Source: SZUA-584 sp040768905 (GTDB lineage Bacteria > Bacillota > Clostridia > Christensenellales > SZUA-584). From it: 64,000 nucleotides of DNA. The stretch is from assembly GCA_040768905.1 (NCBI GenBank), contig JAXGMA010000001.1, positions 1,798,001 to 1,862,000 on the forward strand, in the 5' to 3' direction. Shown here piece by piece: positions 1 to 9,589 of this stretch (position 1 is the first letter of the stretch; each line of letters begins with the position of its first letter). Made by a program: the position numbers and the translations under genes. The notes below the pieces were generated by a model. The model was given only the letters and a program-made list of their open reading frames with translations, had not been told where the DNA came from and did not search any database.

Positions 1-36
1 AAGCTGCAAAGGCATGCCTGCTGCGTTCAAAACATA

Positions 37-384
37 TTAGTCAAGCACGATAGCAGCGATAAACTTCAGCGGCTCTTCTTTTTCATTGGCAATGGCATGG
101 GAATGCCCGCTCGGGCAGACATTGCAGTCTCCGGCTCTCAGCGTTTTGTTGACGCCGTTGTCATTGAGCATGCCTTCCCCCTCAAGAATATAAAAGATTT
201 CCGTCTCATTTTCATGGATATGGCTGCCGATGCTGCAGCCTTTTTGAAGGGTCACTACGGAAAAAAGACGCGCTTTGGCCGGAAGATCATCCGCAGAAAC
301 GATACTAAGGAGGCCGACGGTGCCTTCGCCGCCGCGCATCCGCTCCCTTTGTTCAGATTTCATATCTTCAATTTTGATAACCAT
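37..384 (-). CDS. Cupin-domain protein
   Basis: A 115-residue single-domain cupin. The barrel motifs are visible: GSHIHENETEIFYILEGEG (metal-binding His and Glu) near residues 52-70 and a second motif PSGHSHAIAN near 91-100. The start is fixed by GGAGG just upstream of the ATG at 384. It is the last gene of a minus-strand operon behind homoserine dehydrogenase, with a 15-base gap. Small cupins of this kind bind a divalent metal and may be enzymes or ligand sensors; the sequence does not show which. No signal peptide, so cytoplasmic. Confidence 0.85.
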   Translation of the reverse strand: MVIKIEDMKSEQRERMRGGEGTVGLLSIVSADDLPAKARLFSVVTLQKGCSIGSHIHENETEIFYILEGEGMLNDNGVNKTLRAGDCNVCPSGHSHAIANEKEEPLKFIAAIVLD

Positions 385-399
385 GTCTGATTCCTCCGT

Positions 400-1671
400 T
401 TATCTTTCAACGCGTATGGTGCTGGCTACGCTCAGCACTTCAGGCAGATAGCTGGTATCTTCAATCGCGCGTTTGACCGAGATCTCCTTGGCCTTGTGTG
501 TGACAAAAATCAGCGGCACGCTGTCGCTGCTCACTCCCTGCTGCCTCACTGACGCGATGCTCACGCCGTATTTACCGAACACGCTCGCAATCTTGGCAAG
601 CACGCCCGGCCTGTCAAGCACGATGATGCGGATAAAAAACTCGCACTCCCAGTTGTTTTCAAATGACAGTTCATCCGAGACGTTATCTTCATTGTAGAAC
701 GTCGTGTAGTGATGTTTCTCTCTGCCGGCCGCATACACCACATCCGAAACCACAGCGCTCGCCGTGGGCATATCGCCCGCGCCGCGCCCGTAGAGCATGA
801 TGTCGCCGACGATGTTGCCGCGCAGGAATATGGCGTTGAACGCGCCCCGGACAGCGGCAAGAGGATGTGTCTTGGGTATCATGGTAGGGTGTACGCGCAC
901 TTCAATGGTTTTATCTTTCTTTTTGCCTATGGCAAGCAATTTGACAGTCAGTCCCAGTTCGTTACCGTAAGCAATATCCTCCTGCGTGATGCCCGTGATG
1001 CCCTCGCAGTAGATGTATTCTACGGGCACGCGTGCATGAAACGCCATCGAAGAGAGGATAGAGAGTTTGTACATGGCATCCAAACCCTCCACATCGTTCT
1101 TAGGATTGGCCTCCGCCATGCCAAGCTGCTGCGCTTCAGCAAGAACCTTCTCAAAGCTTGCTTTGTCTTCATCCATTTTTGTAAGTATGTAATTCGTCGT
1201 GCCGTTGATGATGCCCATCACCGAAGTCACTTCGTTTGCCTGAAGGCTGTCCCAGATGGTGCGCAGTATGGGAATGCCGCCGCCGACACTTGCCTCAAAA
1301 TAAAGCCCTACGCCGCTGTTTTTTGCGGCGGCGTTAAGCTCCGGCCAATGCCGCGCTATAAGCTCTTTATTGGCGGTGACGACCGTTTTGCCAGCGCCAA
1401 GCGCAGCAAGCACAAACTCCCTGGCAGGATTTATGCCCCCGATGAGTTCGACCACGATATCGATACTCTCATCGGCAATGATATCTTTGTGATAATCCTT
1501 TGCTTTCTGCCAGTCGGGTATTTTCAGCGCATAATCAAGCGCAAGCACTTTTTTTATTGTCAGCGAAATGCCTTCTTTGTGCTCGATATAGCTTTTTTGC
1601 ATCTCGACCGTTTTATAGACGCCCGAGCCGACCGTGCCTAGCCCTATAAGCGCCATACCCACTTGTTTCAT
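400..1671 (-). CDS. hom: Homoserine dehydrogenase
   Basis: 423 residues. It converts aspartate semialdehyde to homoserine with NAD(P)H on the way to threonine and methionine. The N-terminal Rossmann motif GLGTVGSG is at residues 10-17, the family core shows GGGIPILR and NGTTNYILTKM followed by DVEGLDAMYKL, and a C-terminal ACT domain (from about residue 347, VLDRPGVLAKIASVFGKYG) predicts feedback control by an amino acid. The length is that of the monofunctional enzyme with ACT domain. Its start overlaps the stop of coaX by 4 bases (ATGA), so the two are translationally coupled. Confidence 0.96.
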   Translation of the reverse strand: MKQVGMALIGLGTVGSGVYKTVEMQKSYIEHKEGISLTIKKVLALDYALKIPDWQKAKDYHKDIIADESIDIVVELIGGINPAREFVLAALGAGKTVVTANKELIARHWPELNAAAKNSGVGLYFEASVGGGIPILRTIWDSLQANEVTSVMGIINGTTNYILTKMDEDKASFEKVLAEAQQLGMAEANPKNDVEGLDAMYKLSILSSMAFHARVPVEYIYCEGITGITQEDIAYGNELGLTVKLLAIGKKKDKTIEVRVHPTMIPKTHPLAAVRGAFNAIFLRGNIVGDIMLYGRGAGDMPTASAVVSDVVYAAGREKHHYTTFYNEDNVSDELSFENNWECEFFIRIIVLDRPGVLAKIASVFGKYGVSIASVRQQGVSSDSVPLIFVTHKAKEISVKRAIEDTSYLPEVLSVASTIRVER

Positions 1672-2462
1672 CTGTCTTCCCTTTCAATCCTCATCGTTCT
1701 GACGTTCTTTTTATACAACAAGTTAAGCCCAATGAGCGTCAACAGTCCGTTCAGCTCATCGATCTGGCTCGATTCCTGCGCGATAAGCCTGGAAAGCCCG
1801 CCCGTTGCGATCACTTTAGGGCTGCCGCCCATTTCTTTCTTTATGCGTTCCAGAATATAATCCACCTGGCCAACATAGCCGTATATGATGCCTGCCTGCA
1901 TCCCAAGGACGGTGTTTTTGGCGATCACACAATCCGGCTTTACAAGCTCGACACGCGGCAGTTTGGCCGCACCTTCAGCCAGCGCATCGGCGGCGATTTT
2001 GAGCCCCGGGCAGATCGCTCCGCCCAGGAAATCGCCGTTTTTTGAAACTGCGCCGAACGTCGTCGCTGTCCCGAAGTCGACCACGATGCACGGCCCTCCG
2101 TAAAGCGTATAGGCTGCGACCGCGCCGACAATCCTGTCTGCGCCGAGTTCGCGCGGGTTGTCATAAAGAATATTGATGCCTGTTTTCATACCTGGCCCCA
2201 CGATCATGGCCTGCCTGTCAAAATAGACCGCACACATATGCTGGAGCGTATAATTGATAGACGGTATAACTGATGAGATGATGATACCGCGTACGTCCGC
2301 GGGTTCAACCCCTGCATGTTCGAAAAAAGACACGATGCGGATGCCGTATTCGTCTGAAGTCAGCTCCGTGCTCGTCGCCATGCGCCACGAGTTTTTGAGT
2401 TTATCGCCTTTAAAAAGGCCGCATTTTATGTGGCTGTTGCCCACATCAAGTACAAAAATCAT
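1668..2462 (-). CDS. coaX: Type III pantothenate kinase
   Basis: 264 residues. It phosphorylates pantothenate, the first step of CoA synthesis. Family marks are the N-terminal phosphate-binding motif DVGNSHIKCGLF (residues 5-16), GADRIVGAVAA (about 107-117), the conserved DFGTATTFGAV (about 129-139) and GGAICPG. CoaX enzymes need a monovalent cation and are not inhibited by CoA, unlike type I kinases. It lies between a pantothenate-type ECF S component upstream and hom downstream in one operon, so uptake and first activation of the vitamin are co-expressed. Confidence 0.96.
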   Translation of the reverse strand: MIFVLDVGNSHIKCGLFKGDKLKNSWRMATSTELTSDEYGIRIVSFFEHAGVEPADVRGIIISSVIPSINYTLQHMCAVYFDRQAMIVGPGMKTGINILYDNPRELGADRIVGAVAAYTLYGGPCIVVDFGTATTFGAVSKNGDFLGGAICPGLKIAADALAEGAAKLPRVELVKPDCVIAKNTVLGMQAGIIYGYVGQVDYILERIKKEMGGSPKVIATGGLSRLIAQESSQIDELNGLLTLIGLNLLYKKNVRTMRIEREDR

Positions 2463-2517
2463 TCATCTCTCCGTTTATTTTTTTGATAATTCACAGCGCC
2501 CTTAAAAAACCCTGTAT

Positions 2518-3120
2518 CTACGCCAGTCTGCGTTCATTAACTTTGGCAAGAGGGACGATTACGGCACCGGCCACAACAATAGCGATAATTATCTCTATTA
2601 TTGCATTAAGTCCGCCCCAAGCAACCAGAAACGCAGTATAGTGACCGCCCACCACTTCATGGGCATGAAACGCGAAGTAAATTCCTGAAAGTACCAACAG
2701 CGAGTGAATAAAAGTACCCGCTCCCGCCGCAATCGATGCCGAAAGCACTTTGCCTGTCCGCTTCCTTAGCTTTTCAAACAGCCATGCCGCAATTATGGGA
2801 AAAACAAAACGCGGCACCACGCTAATCAACAGGCTCCATACATTTCCATTCGGCGCAAACGGGCTAAAAGCAAATGCTACAAGCGGGTTGGGCGGCATAA
2901 ATGTCCAAACTAAAAGTGAGCTTATGCCCATTACCGCACCGATAAACGCGCCAGTATTTTTACCCAAGGTGAGCGCAGCAACCAGTGCGGGAATATGCGC
3001 AAGCGTTGCGACAATACCCGGGCTGATCGGCAGCGATCCAAGCACCGTGAAACAGAAAAGCAGTTCTATCGCCGTAAACAACGACAACTGCACCCAAAAA
3101 AGTGTTTTCTTCTTGTTCAT
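2518..3120 (-). CDS. ECF transporter S component, probably pantothenate-specific (PanT-like)
   Basis: 200 residues of mostly hydrophobic sequence with about six membrane segments: roughly residues 9-30, 34-55, 57-75, 95-115, 127-150 and 165-192. The shape and length fit the substrate-binding S component of an energy-coupling-factor transporter, which works with shared EcfA/A'/T proteins encoded elsewhere. Substrate is inferred from context: the next gene is pantothenate kinase, 55 bases downstream. An upstream GGAGGG supports the ATG at 3120. Another vitamin precursor is possible. Confidence 0.75.
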   Translation of the reverse strand: MNKKKTLFWVQLSLFTAIELLFCFTVLGSLPISPGIVATLAHIPALVAALTLGKNTGAFIGAVMGISSLLVWTFMPPNPLVAFAFSPFAPNGNVWSLLISVVPRFVFPIIAAWLFEKLRKRTGKVLSASIAAGAGTFIHSLLVLSGIYFAFHAHEVVGGHYTAFLVAWGGLNAIIEIIIAIVVAGAVIVPLAKVNERRLA

Positions 3121-3245
3121 TTTTCCCTCCGTTCAGGTTCCGCTTTGCGGATACCCTACATTGATAATTTTGGCTTTTCTTTTTGCTGTGTGGTGCGCGC
3201 ATGGCTGCACCCGCAGTCGAAAAACCATCGATGTATTATATCAAC

Positions 3246-4568
3246 TCATGTCTTGTCGCGCAACACCTTGGTTCTGCGCTGTATTTGTCGTATCTCGTTT
3301 ATCTTTTTCTCATAGCCTTCGTGAGAAGGGATATAGTATACTCTGTCCGCAAGGTTGTCGGGCAGATACTGCTGGGGAATATAGTGCCGCTCGAAATCAT
3401 GCGGGTATTGATAGCCTTTGCCGCTGCCGAGCTCTTTGGCGCCGTGGTAGCTCGTATCGCGCAGATGCTGCGGCACGGGCAGCTGGTAGGCATGTTCAGC
3501 GTCTGAAAAAGCCGCATCCACCGCCATGACGACCGCGTTCGATTTTGGGGATTCGCAGATGAAAATGATCGCCTGCGCGATGGAAAGCCGCGCTTCGGGC
3601 ATCCCTACAAATTCGAGCGCCTGTGCTGCCGCCGCCGCCTGAGTCATCGCGGAAGGGTTAGCAAGCCCCACATCCTCGCTGGCATGAGCCAGTATGCGCC
3701 GCACAATCACCCGCGGATCAACACCCGCATAGATAAGCCGCGCGAACCAGAAAAGCGCTGCATCGGCATCGCTGCCGCGCAGGGATTTGCAGAATGCGCT
3801 GAGCATGTTGTAGTATTCCTCGTCGTCGCAGCGCAGCGCACGCCTCTGTATCGACTCTTCCGCCGTGGCAAGGTCTATTGTGATCCTTCCTTGTTTATCA
3901 GGCACCGTCGTCAGGACACCAAGTTCTAAGGCATTGAGCGCGGCGCGCGCATCTCCGTTCGCCACGTTTGCAATGTGTTCAAGCGCATCATCATGGATCT
4001 GTACATTCAGGTCTCCAAGGCCGCGCTCGCTGTCTTTAAGTGCTGCTCTTATGATTTGCGCCACGTCTTCCTTCGAAAGCGCAAAAAACTGAAACAGCCT
4101 GCAGCGGCTGACGATGGCGCTCGTCATGCTGACCATGGGGTTTTCGGTTGTAGAGCCGATAAAACGGATGGTTCCCTTTTCGATCGCCGGAAGTATGCTG
4201 TCCGACTGTGTCTTTGACCACCTGTGGCACTCATCGAGCAGCAGATAGGTCGGCTGGTTGTGCATCTGAAGCCGTTGCTGCGCTTTGTCTATGAGCACGC
4301 GTACATCCTTCACGCCGCTTGTGACCGCGTTGAGCTTTTCAAAAGCCGCGCCTGTGGAATTTGCGATGACATAGGCAAGCGTGGTTTTTCCGGAGCCCGG
4401 CGGCCCGAAGAAAATCGAGCTTGTCAGGCTGTCGGTCTCTATGGCGCGCCGCAGCAGCTTTCCCTTGCCCGCAATATGCTGTTGCCCGAAAAACTCGTCA
4501 ATGGTGCGCGGGCGCATCCTGTCGGCAAGAGGAGCGGATTTTTTAGCAATGTTTTCAAAAAGGCTCAT
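3246..4568 (-). CDS. rarA: Replication-associated recombination protein A (RarA/MgsA AAA ATPase)
   Basis: 440 residues from the chosen start. A clamp-loader-like AAA+ ATPase that acts at stalled replication forks. It begins with the family-typical LADRMRPRTIDEFFGQ, then Walker A GPPGSGKTT (residues 55-63), Walker B LLLDECHR and sensor GSTTENP. The C-terminal half has the tetramerisation region with the familiar SYHGAKELG and YPHDFERHY. A longer reading frame extends upstream to 4733, but the ATG at 4568 gives the normal family N-terminus. It is transcribed toward the PanT-like operon. Confidence 0.95.
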   Translation of the reverse strand: MSLFENIAKKSAPLADRMRPRTIDEFFGQQHIAGKGKLLRRAIETDSLTSSIFFGPPGSGKTTLAYVIANSTGAAFEKLNAVTSGVKDVRVLIDKAQQRLQMHNQPTYLLLDECHRWSKTQSDSILPAIEKGTIRFIGSTTENPMVSMTSAIVSRCRLFQFFALSKEDVAQIIRAALKDSERGLGDLNVQIHDDALEHIANVANGDARAALNALELGVLTTVPDKQGRITIDLATAEESIQRRALRCDDEEYYNMLSAFCKSLRGSDADAALFWFARLIYAGVDPRVIVRRILAHASEDVGLANPSAMTQAAAAAQALEFVGMPEARLSIAQAIIFICESPKSNAVVMAVDAAFSDAEHAYQLPVPQHLRDTSYHGAKELGSGKGYQYPHDFERHYIPQQYLPDNLADRVYYIPSHEGYEKKINEIRQIQRRTKVLRDKT

Positions 4569-4717
4569 GGCGTCTCCCCAAACTAAACCCGGTTCATCTG
4601 CTTTCATCATAGCACGATTTACAGTATGTGCAAAGCTGCAAATACCTATACACACTCGCATCTCTATGGTACAATCGTCAGTAATATCACAATCAAGATG
4701 CAAAGAGGTATGACGCA

Positions 4718-5893
4718 ATGAAGCAAGATGCAAAACCCATTTTTGTATTCCCGCCGATCATGATGCTCGCACTGTATCTGACTGTGCTTGGGTATATGAT
4801 ACCCTCAATACGTGAAACATTTTCGCTTTCCCTAGCGCAGGCCGGCCTTTTTTCGACTGTACAGTCAATTGGGGCTGTGGTCTCTCTGATACTGTGTTTT
4901 TGCGTATTCTCGGCTCTGAATAAAACACGCGTCATGGGGCTTGGCATATTGTTTCTCGGGATCTCCATCCTGCTGTTTGGAGTAAACACCTTTGTTTTAG
5001 TACTGTATGCGCTTTTTTTCTTCATAGGCGTTTTCTCCACGACCGTTGATACGCTCGCGAATGCCATTATTGCGGACTTAGCGCCCAAAACAAAAAGTTT
5101 TCATATCGGGCTTCTGCATGCACTATGGGCGGCCACCGGTGTCACAGGCCCTTTCTTTGCGATGCTGCTCGGCAGTACATATACGCCCGTGTTTATAGGA
5201 CTTGGCATACTGACAATCCTGGTTTCCATTCTGTTTATGGCCGGCCTGAGAAATGAAGCCAGGGCGCCTTTTATTCAGAATATGCAAAATATGGGCGCAT
5301 TTAAAAAACTGCTGGCCGCATTTAAAACCAAAGGCATGCCTTTATTCGTCATCACAAAATTTTTCAGTTCGTTTGCCCAAATGAGCTTTATATTCTTTCT
5401 TTCAAGTTTCGCCTCCGCGATCAGAGGCCAGGCCTTCGACGGCGCCCTGGTATTAAGCGGGCTTTTTATCGGGAACGTCATCGGCAGGGTCTGTTACGCA
5501 AAATTTTTCTCAAAATTGGCTGCCAGCCGTATCATGCCACCGTTCAATGCGCTTTCGGTTGCCGCCTTGGTTGCCCTGTTGTTTAGCGGCGATGTCACGC
5601 TTGCCTGTATATTGGCCGTCATCGGCGGTTTTGGCTTTGCAGCTAACTTTCCGCTGCTTGTTGTTGAAGCCTGCAGCCTTATGCCTAAGGACACTTCAGC
5701 AGCCGCTTCGCTTGTCTTTTTTGGATCTGTTGCCGCGAGTTTTGCTGCTCCGCCCATTGTCGGTGCCATCGGCGACGCAGCCGGGCTTGGCACCGCACTT
5801 CTGGTGAGCGCCGCCATGCTGATACCCGTTGTCATCGTTTCTGCGATGCTGAGCAAGAGTTCTGTAGCCGCAGATGCCCGTTGCAATGAATAA
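4718..5893 (+). CDS. MFS transporter
   Basis: 391 residues with about 12 hydrophobic segments and no signal peptide, the usual size for a major facilitator. A loop between helices 2 and 3 carries a basic NKTRVMGLG. A central cytoplasmic loop lies near residues 180-205. AGAGGT precedes the ATG at 4718. It is divergent from rarA and followed by a second, broken MFS gene 133 bases downstream. The substrate cannot be read from sequence; the arrangement resembles fucose/sugar-type or drug-type MFS proteins equally well. Confidence 0.85.
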   Translation: MKQDAKPIFVFPPIMMLALYLTVLGYMIPSIRETFSLSLAQAGLFSTVQSIGAVVSLILCFCVFSALNKTRVMGLGILFLGISILLFGVNTFVLVLYALFFFIGVFSTTVDTLANAIIADLAPKTKSFHIGLLHALWAATGVTGPFFAMLLGSTYTPVFIGLGILTILVSILFMAGLRNEARAPFIQNMQNMGAFKKLLAAFKTKGMPLFVITKFFSSFAQMSFIFFLSSFASAIRGQAFDGALVLSGLFIGNVIGRVCYAKFFSKLAASRIMPPFNALSVAALVALLFSGDVTLACILAVIGGFGFAANFPLLVVEACSLMPKDTSAAASLVFFGSVAASFAAPPIVGAIGDAAGLGTALLVSAAMLIPVVIVSAMLSKSSVAADARCNE

Positions 5894-6026
5894 GGTATGC
5901 CATGCCTTTATCTTTGGCTGCAGGGCTGTCAAAAAAAGCAATAGCGCTGACTTTATTGACACTCAGCATAGACACATGGCATAATCATTCTTGTCCGTCA
6001 AATAACAGAGCAGGAATATCCGCATC

Positions 6027-7237
6027 ATGAAAAGCAACAAGACTCACAACAACAGGATGGTGCCTGTTATTGCAGGTATCGCAATACAGCTTTGCTTGGG
6101 CACAGCATACATCTGGGGCGTTTTTCAGCCTGAGGTCGTTAATATACTTTCGTGGACACATCAGGAGGCCGCGCTCACTTTTTCCCTGCTGCTTGGCGTA
6201 TTGACTTTCGGCAGCATGGTCGGCGGCGCGATACAGGACAAATTAAGCCCCGTCCTGTGCTGATCATCGGCGGCGTGATACTTGCTCTCGGGTTTTTCTT
6301 CGCAGGTTTCGCGACACCGGAAACAGCTTGGCTGCTGTGGCTTACTTACGGCGTGGCAGGCGGCTTTGGCATGGGGATGACTTATACCACGACCATTGCG
6401 GTCTGTCAAAAATGGTTCCCCGACAAACGCGGCCTTATCACCGGTGTCATCGTCTCGGCACTCGGGTTCGGCGGGCTTGTTTTCACGCCTGTGGCCTCTG
6501 CGCTAATCAATGAGGTCGGCGTTTTGGAGACCTTCAAGTGGCTCGCGCTCATATTCCTTTGTGTCACGGTGGTCTGCGGGCTTATTATCAAAAACCCCCC
6601 CAAAAACCATGCACCCAAAGGCTGGACACCTCCCGAAAAGAAAGATGTCGTCAACATGCCGCCTTCAGCGTTGCTTAAAACTCCGCAGTATTATATCATC
6701 ACGTTTGCCATCATGCTGTCTTGCGGGGCGGGCCTTATGGTGATTCCCTTTGCGAAGGTGCTCGGCATGGACGGCGGTCTTACGGAAATCGCTGCAACGG
6801 CCGGCGTCATGGTGATATCCGGTTTCAACTCATTCGGGCGGCTTTTCTGGGGCGGCATATCAGACAGGCTCGGACGTAAAAAGACGCTGCTTATATTGCT
6901 GCTTGTTGCTGCTGTTTCTATTCCGTTCGCTGCGATCGCACAGAGCTATCTTATTCTCGTGCTCATTGCCATCGTCGGTTTCTCCTATGGCGGTTTCCTC
7001 GGCGTGTTCCCGGCGCTGACTGCAGATTATTTCGGTTTGAAATCTATGGGCGTAAATTATGGCATGGTGCTTATAGGCTTTGGGATCGGTGCTGTCGGCG
7101 CATCTTACGTTGCGGGTTATTTCAAAGACCTTTCCGGCGGCTTTTTCATTCCGTTCCTTGTGGCAGCAGGCGCTGCTGTTCTCGGCGCCGTGCTTATCGC
7201 TCTGTTGAAACCGCCCAGAAAAAAGCAAGGCATATAA
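6027..7237 (+). pseudogene. MFS transporter of the oxalate/formate antiporter (OFA) type, frameshifted
   Basis: Two overlapping frames together make one ~400-residue carrier. The first (6027-6263) gives helices 1-2, with AYIWGVFQPEV and GGAIQDKLSP, and then stops. The second continues at once with RPVLIIGG, GGFGMGMTYTTTIAVCQKWFP (typical of OxlT-like carriers) and GFNSFGRLFWGGISDRLGRKKT up to 7237. The join is at the CCCC run 6248-6251: one more C would restore a continuous frame. The gene is either inactivated or carries a base-calling error. The rest is intact, which favours a recent lesion or an artefact. Usual substrates are small mono- or dicarboxylates. Confidence 0.8.
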
Positions 7238-7391
7238 ACCATGTCACACAACAATACATGTTTCTTAACATGTGTATAAAAGAATGCGAAATAACTTGAA
7301 ATACGCAGAAAAAAGAATGTATAAACATATAACATGCGAATTTTGCTGTATTTGAAAGATAAGCGTCAATTGCCAAAGTTGAAATATACGC

Positions 7392-7735
7392 GTCAATGAG
7401 CTAAAGTATAAATACGCTCCAGGGAATACCAAAGCGAGTACTTAGGACTTAAGACGGATGATCGCCGCACATCGTGCGGAAAGCAAGTGTGACGTGGTGC
7501 ACATAGGCTAAGCCGAAGCGAAAGCCGAAGCAAAAGCTGATGCGCAGCACAGTGCATCAGAAGATTGGGCAAGAGTTTTAAAGAGAAGTTGGAAGTTGAA
7601 GCAAACGCAAAAGTGATGTCGGAGGCGAAGGCCGAAGCATAAACGGATGCCAAGCGGATACCACGACAGATCGCAAAGTTCAAAGTTCAGTTGGATGATC
7701 AATCATTTGCACAAAGGATCGACGCAGAGTTATAA
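7392..7735 (+). pseudogene. Decayed gene remnant with Ala/Glu/Lys-rich repeat
   Basis: No intact gene lies in the 600-base gap 7238-7841, but the plus strand shows protein-like sequence broken by stops and one frameshift. In order it reads NELKYKYAPGNTKAS, stop, DLRRMIAAHRAESKCDVVHIG, stop, AEAKAEAKADAQ..SEDWARVL, frame change, SFKEKLEVEANAKVMSEAKAEA, stop, and a clean tail KFKVQLDDQSFAQRIDAEL ending with TAA at 7733-7735. All three internal stops are TAA or TAG. Two imperfect copies of a 27-28-base unit beginning GCGTCAAT stand at 7363 and 7391. Family not recognised. Confidence 0.4.
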
Positions 7736-7797
7736 GTAGTTGTCAAGGGTTCGCTGGAGCTTTCTTTTTAAAAATATTCCGGGGTATTGGCGGATAT

Positions 7798-7836
7798 AAA
7801 AAAGCCGGCGTCGCGAAAGCGATGCCGGCTTTTTAA
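7798..7836 (-). terminator. Rho-independent terminator (bidirectional shape)
   Basis: AAAAAGCCGGCGTCGC / GAAA loop / GCGATGCCGGCTTTTT. The GC-rich stem has an A-run on one side and a T-run on the other, so it can stop transcription from either strand. It sits directly after the stop of the minus-strand zinc-ribbon gene. Confidence 0.85.
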
Positions 7837-7841
7837 AACCT

Positions 7842-9458
7842 TCAGCCGGCAACCGGCTCCGCGTAATAAGGTTGTTCCACATAACGCCTTGTATATAAGG
7901 TGCCCTCAATATTTAAATAGTTTCCATCAAGATAAAAGTTGCAGACGAAGTTCTCCCCGTCAAAATTCTTTGTCAATGTTCCGCTGCGACTTGCAGGGTC
8001 AAAAGAAAATGTATTGCTTATCTGCAGACCATAAGTGTCCATATAGTATGTACCATCTTCATAGAAATAAATCGTACCCGCTTGAGCAGCATTGTCAAAC
8101 CACGCACCGAAAACGTGTATCACCTCTTCCACATAGTTGCGCGTGTACATGATGTCTTCTCCGACATAAAGCGCAGACCCGTCGTATGTAAAAGTGACAT
8201 CCGCCTCATAGCCAAAGTTGACAGTTATTTCTCCGAGTGCTTGAGCCGGATTGTAGGTATAGCGCCCGTAATACGTTTCGCCGTTCTCATACCACTCCAC
8301 GCCGCCATCATCATAGAGTGTGATTGTCCCGTATTTCCCGGTGGCTTCATACCATGTGCCCGTCGGGTTCTCTGGCGCTGTCTGCTGAGGGATATAATCG
8401 CGCATATATGTGTATTCCTCTATTTGCAGCAGGCCGCCGCTCACCGTAAACGGCGTGGTTTCCCCCTCAACTGTGACGGCGCCTGTACCGCTTGCTGCAT
8501 CAAAAGTGTATGTCCCAAAATAGATCTGTCCCATCATTTCTACCTGCAGTGTGCCGTCCTCGCTGAACAAAATGGTGCCCAGTTCGCCTTGAGACTCATA
8601 CCACATACCAAGAACAGGCGATTGTGTTTGAGCCAAAAATGCTTTGATATCAAGGCCTTTGTCTGCTTTTGTGTAAACACCGACATCTTTGACCTCTAAT
8701 TGAGCGTGCGTTGCGCGGATCGTGTAGTCCTTGCTGTGCAGCGTTAATGTGCCTTCTCCTCTGATGATGTTGTATTCGAATCCGCCTTTGAAATCACCGG
8801 CATGTGAATAGACATAAACGCTGCCGTTTTCAAACTGAAGCACCTCGCCAAGCTCTTCGCTGGCCCAGTTGCCTTCCAGCGCCTTGAGCACATATTTTTC
8901 TATGCTCTCTTTTTCTTCCAGCTTTATAAAACTGATCGTTTCTCCTTCATCCCCAAGCAATAGCCTGCCTGAATCGGTCTTGAACAGATAACTTTTCGTA
9001 TCCAGGGTCATTATTCCCTGGGACTTCAAATTCTCGTACTCATATGTCGCTTTTTCCAGTCCTTCAAGGCTGAATTTTTCGATCGAGTTGCCGCTGCCAA
9101 TTGACAGCACCCAGCCGCGCTCTGCATTATACCATTCGCCCTGCGGCGGGCCCAGTACGAAGAAATAGACCGCTGCTGCTGCCGCTGCAAGCAATACCAA
9201 AATGCCCAATATCAATCCGATGATCAGCCCCGTCTTGCTTTTTGGCTTTTGATAAGGCTGCAAAGGCATTTGCTGGGGCGGGTACGGCGCAGGCTGATGG
9301 GGTGGCGCCGGTTGATATGGCGGCGGCACAGCCTGCGGAGGCGGCAATGGTGCTTCAGGAGCATCAGGCACAGCATTTTCCGCCTCTAAATGCGCACCGC
9401 AGCTTCGGCAGAATTTGGAATCCGCTGCGTTCTGAAAACCGCATTTTTTACAATTCAT
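7842..9458 (-). CDS. Zinc-ribbon, membrane-anchored protein with five repeated beta-rich modules
   Basis: 538 residues. The N-terminus is a zinc ribbon, CxxCGFQN...CRSCGAHL (residues 3-22), followed by a Pro/Gln-rich linker to about 75 and one membrane helix (about 78-100). The rest is presumably extracellular and contains five related units of 65-85 residues with the pattern GxWY...G.I.F..DG.....G..Y.G.Y.F, for example GTWYEATGKYGTITLYDDG and GAWFDNAAQAGTIYFYEDG. This layout, a cytoplasmic zinc ribbon, one helix and outside repeats, is common in Clostridia and of unknown function. Monocistronic, with its own terminator. Confidence 0.8.
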   Translation of the reverse strand: MNCKKCGFQNAADSKFCRSCGAHLEAENAVPDAPEAPLPPPQAVPPPYQPAPPHQPAPYPPQQMPLQPYQKPKSKTGLIIGLILGILVLLAAAAAAVYFFVLGPPQGEWYNAERGWVLSIGSGNSIEKFSLEGLEKATYEYENLKSQGIMTLDTKSYLFKTDSGRLLLGDEGETISFIKLEEKESIEKYVLKALEGNWASEELGEVLQFENGSVYVYSHAGDFKGGFEYNIIRGEGTLTLHSKDYTIRATHAQLEVKDVGVYTKADKGLDIKAFLAQTQSPVLGMWYESQGELGTILFSEDGTLQVEMMGQIYFGTYTFDAASGTGAVTVEGETTPFTVSGGLLQIEEYTYMRDYIPQQTAPENPTGTWYEATGKYGTITLYDDGGVEWYENGETYYGRYTYNPAQALGEITVNFGYEADVTFTYDGSALYVGEDIMYTRNYVEEVIHVFGAWFDNAAQAGTIYFYEDGTYYMDTYGLQISNTFSFDPASRSGTLTKNFDGENFVCNFYLDGNYLNIEGTLYTRRYVEQPYYAEPVAG

Positions 9459-9589
9459 GTTCTCATCTCCTTGATATTTATGATCAACGGCGGTTAAAAT
9501 ATCTTTGATTTATTCTATCATATGCCCGCAAATAATGATATGCGCCGTCTGTCAATATTTCCGATATTTTGTCGTATTTTTCATTGGTT

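Noticed and set aside
709..1641. Long open frame on the plus strand opposite homoserine dehydrogenase
   Set aside because: Mirror frame of a clearly conserved gene; no ribosome site and low-complexity, His/Arg-rich product.
4569..4733. N-terminal extension of RarA
   Set aside because: Extension does not look like any RarA N-terminus and crosses the divergent promoter region; ATG 4568 gives the family start.
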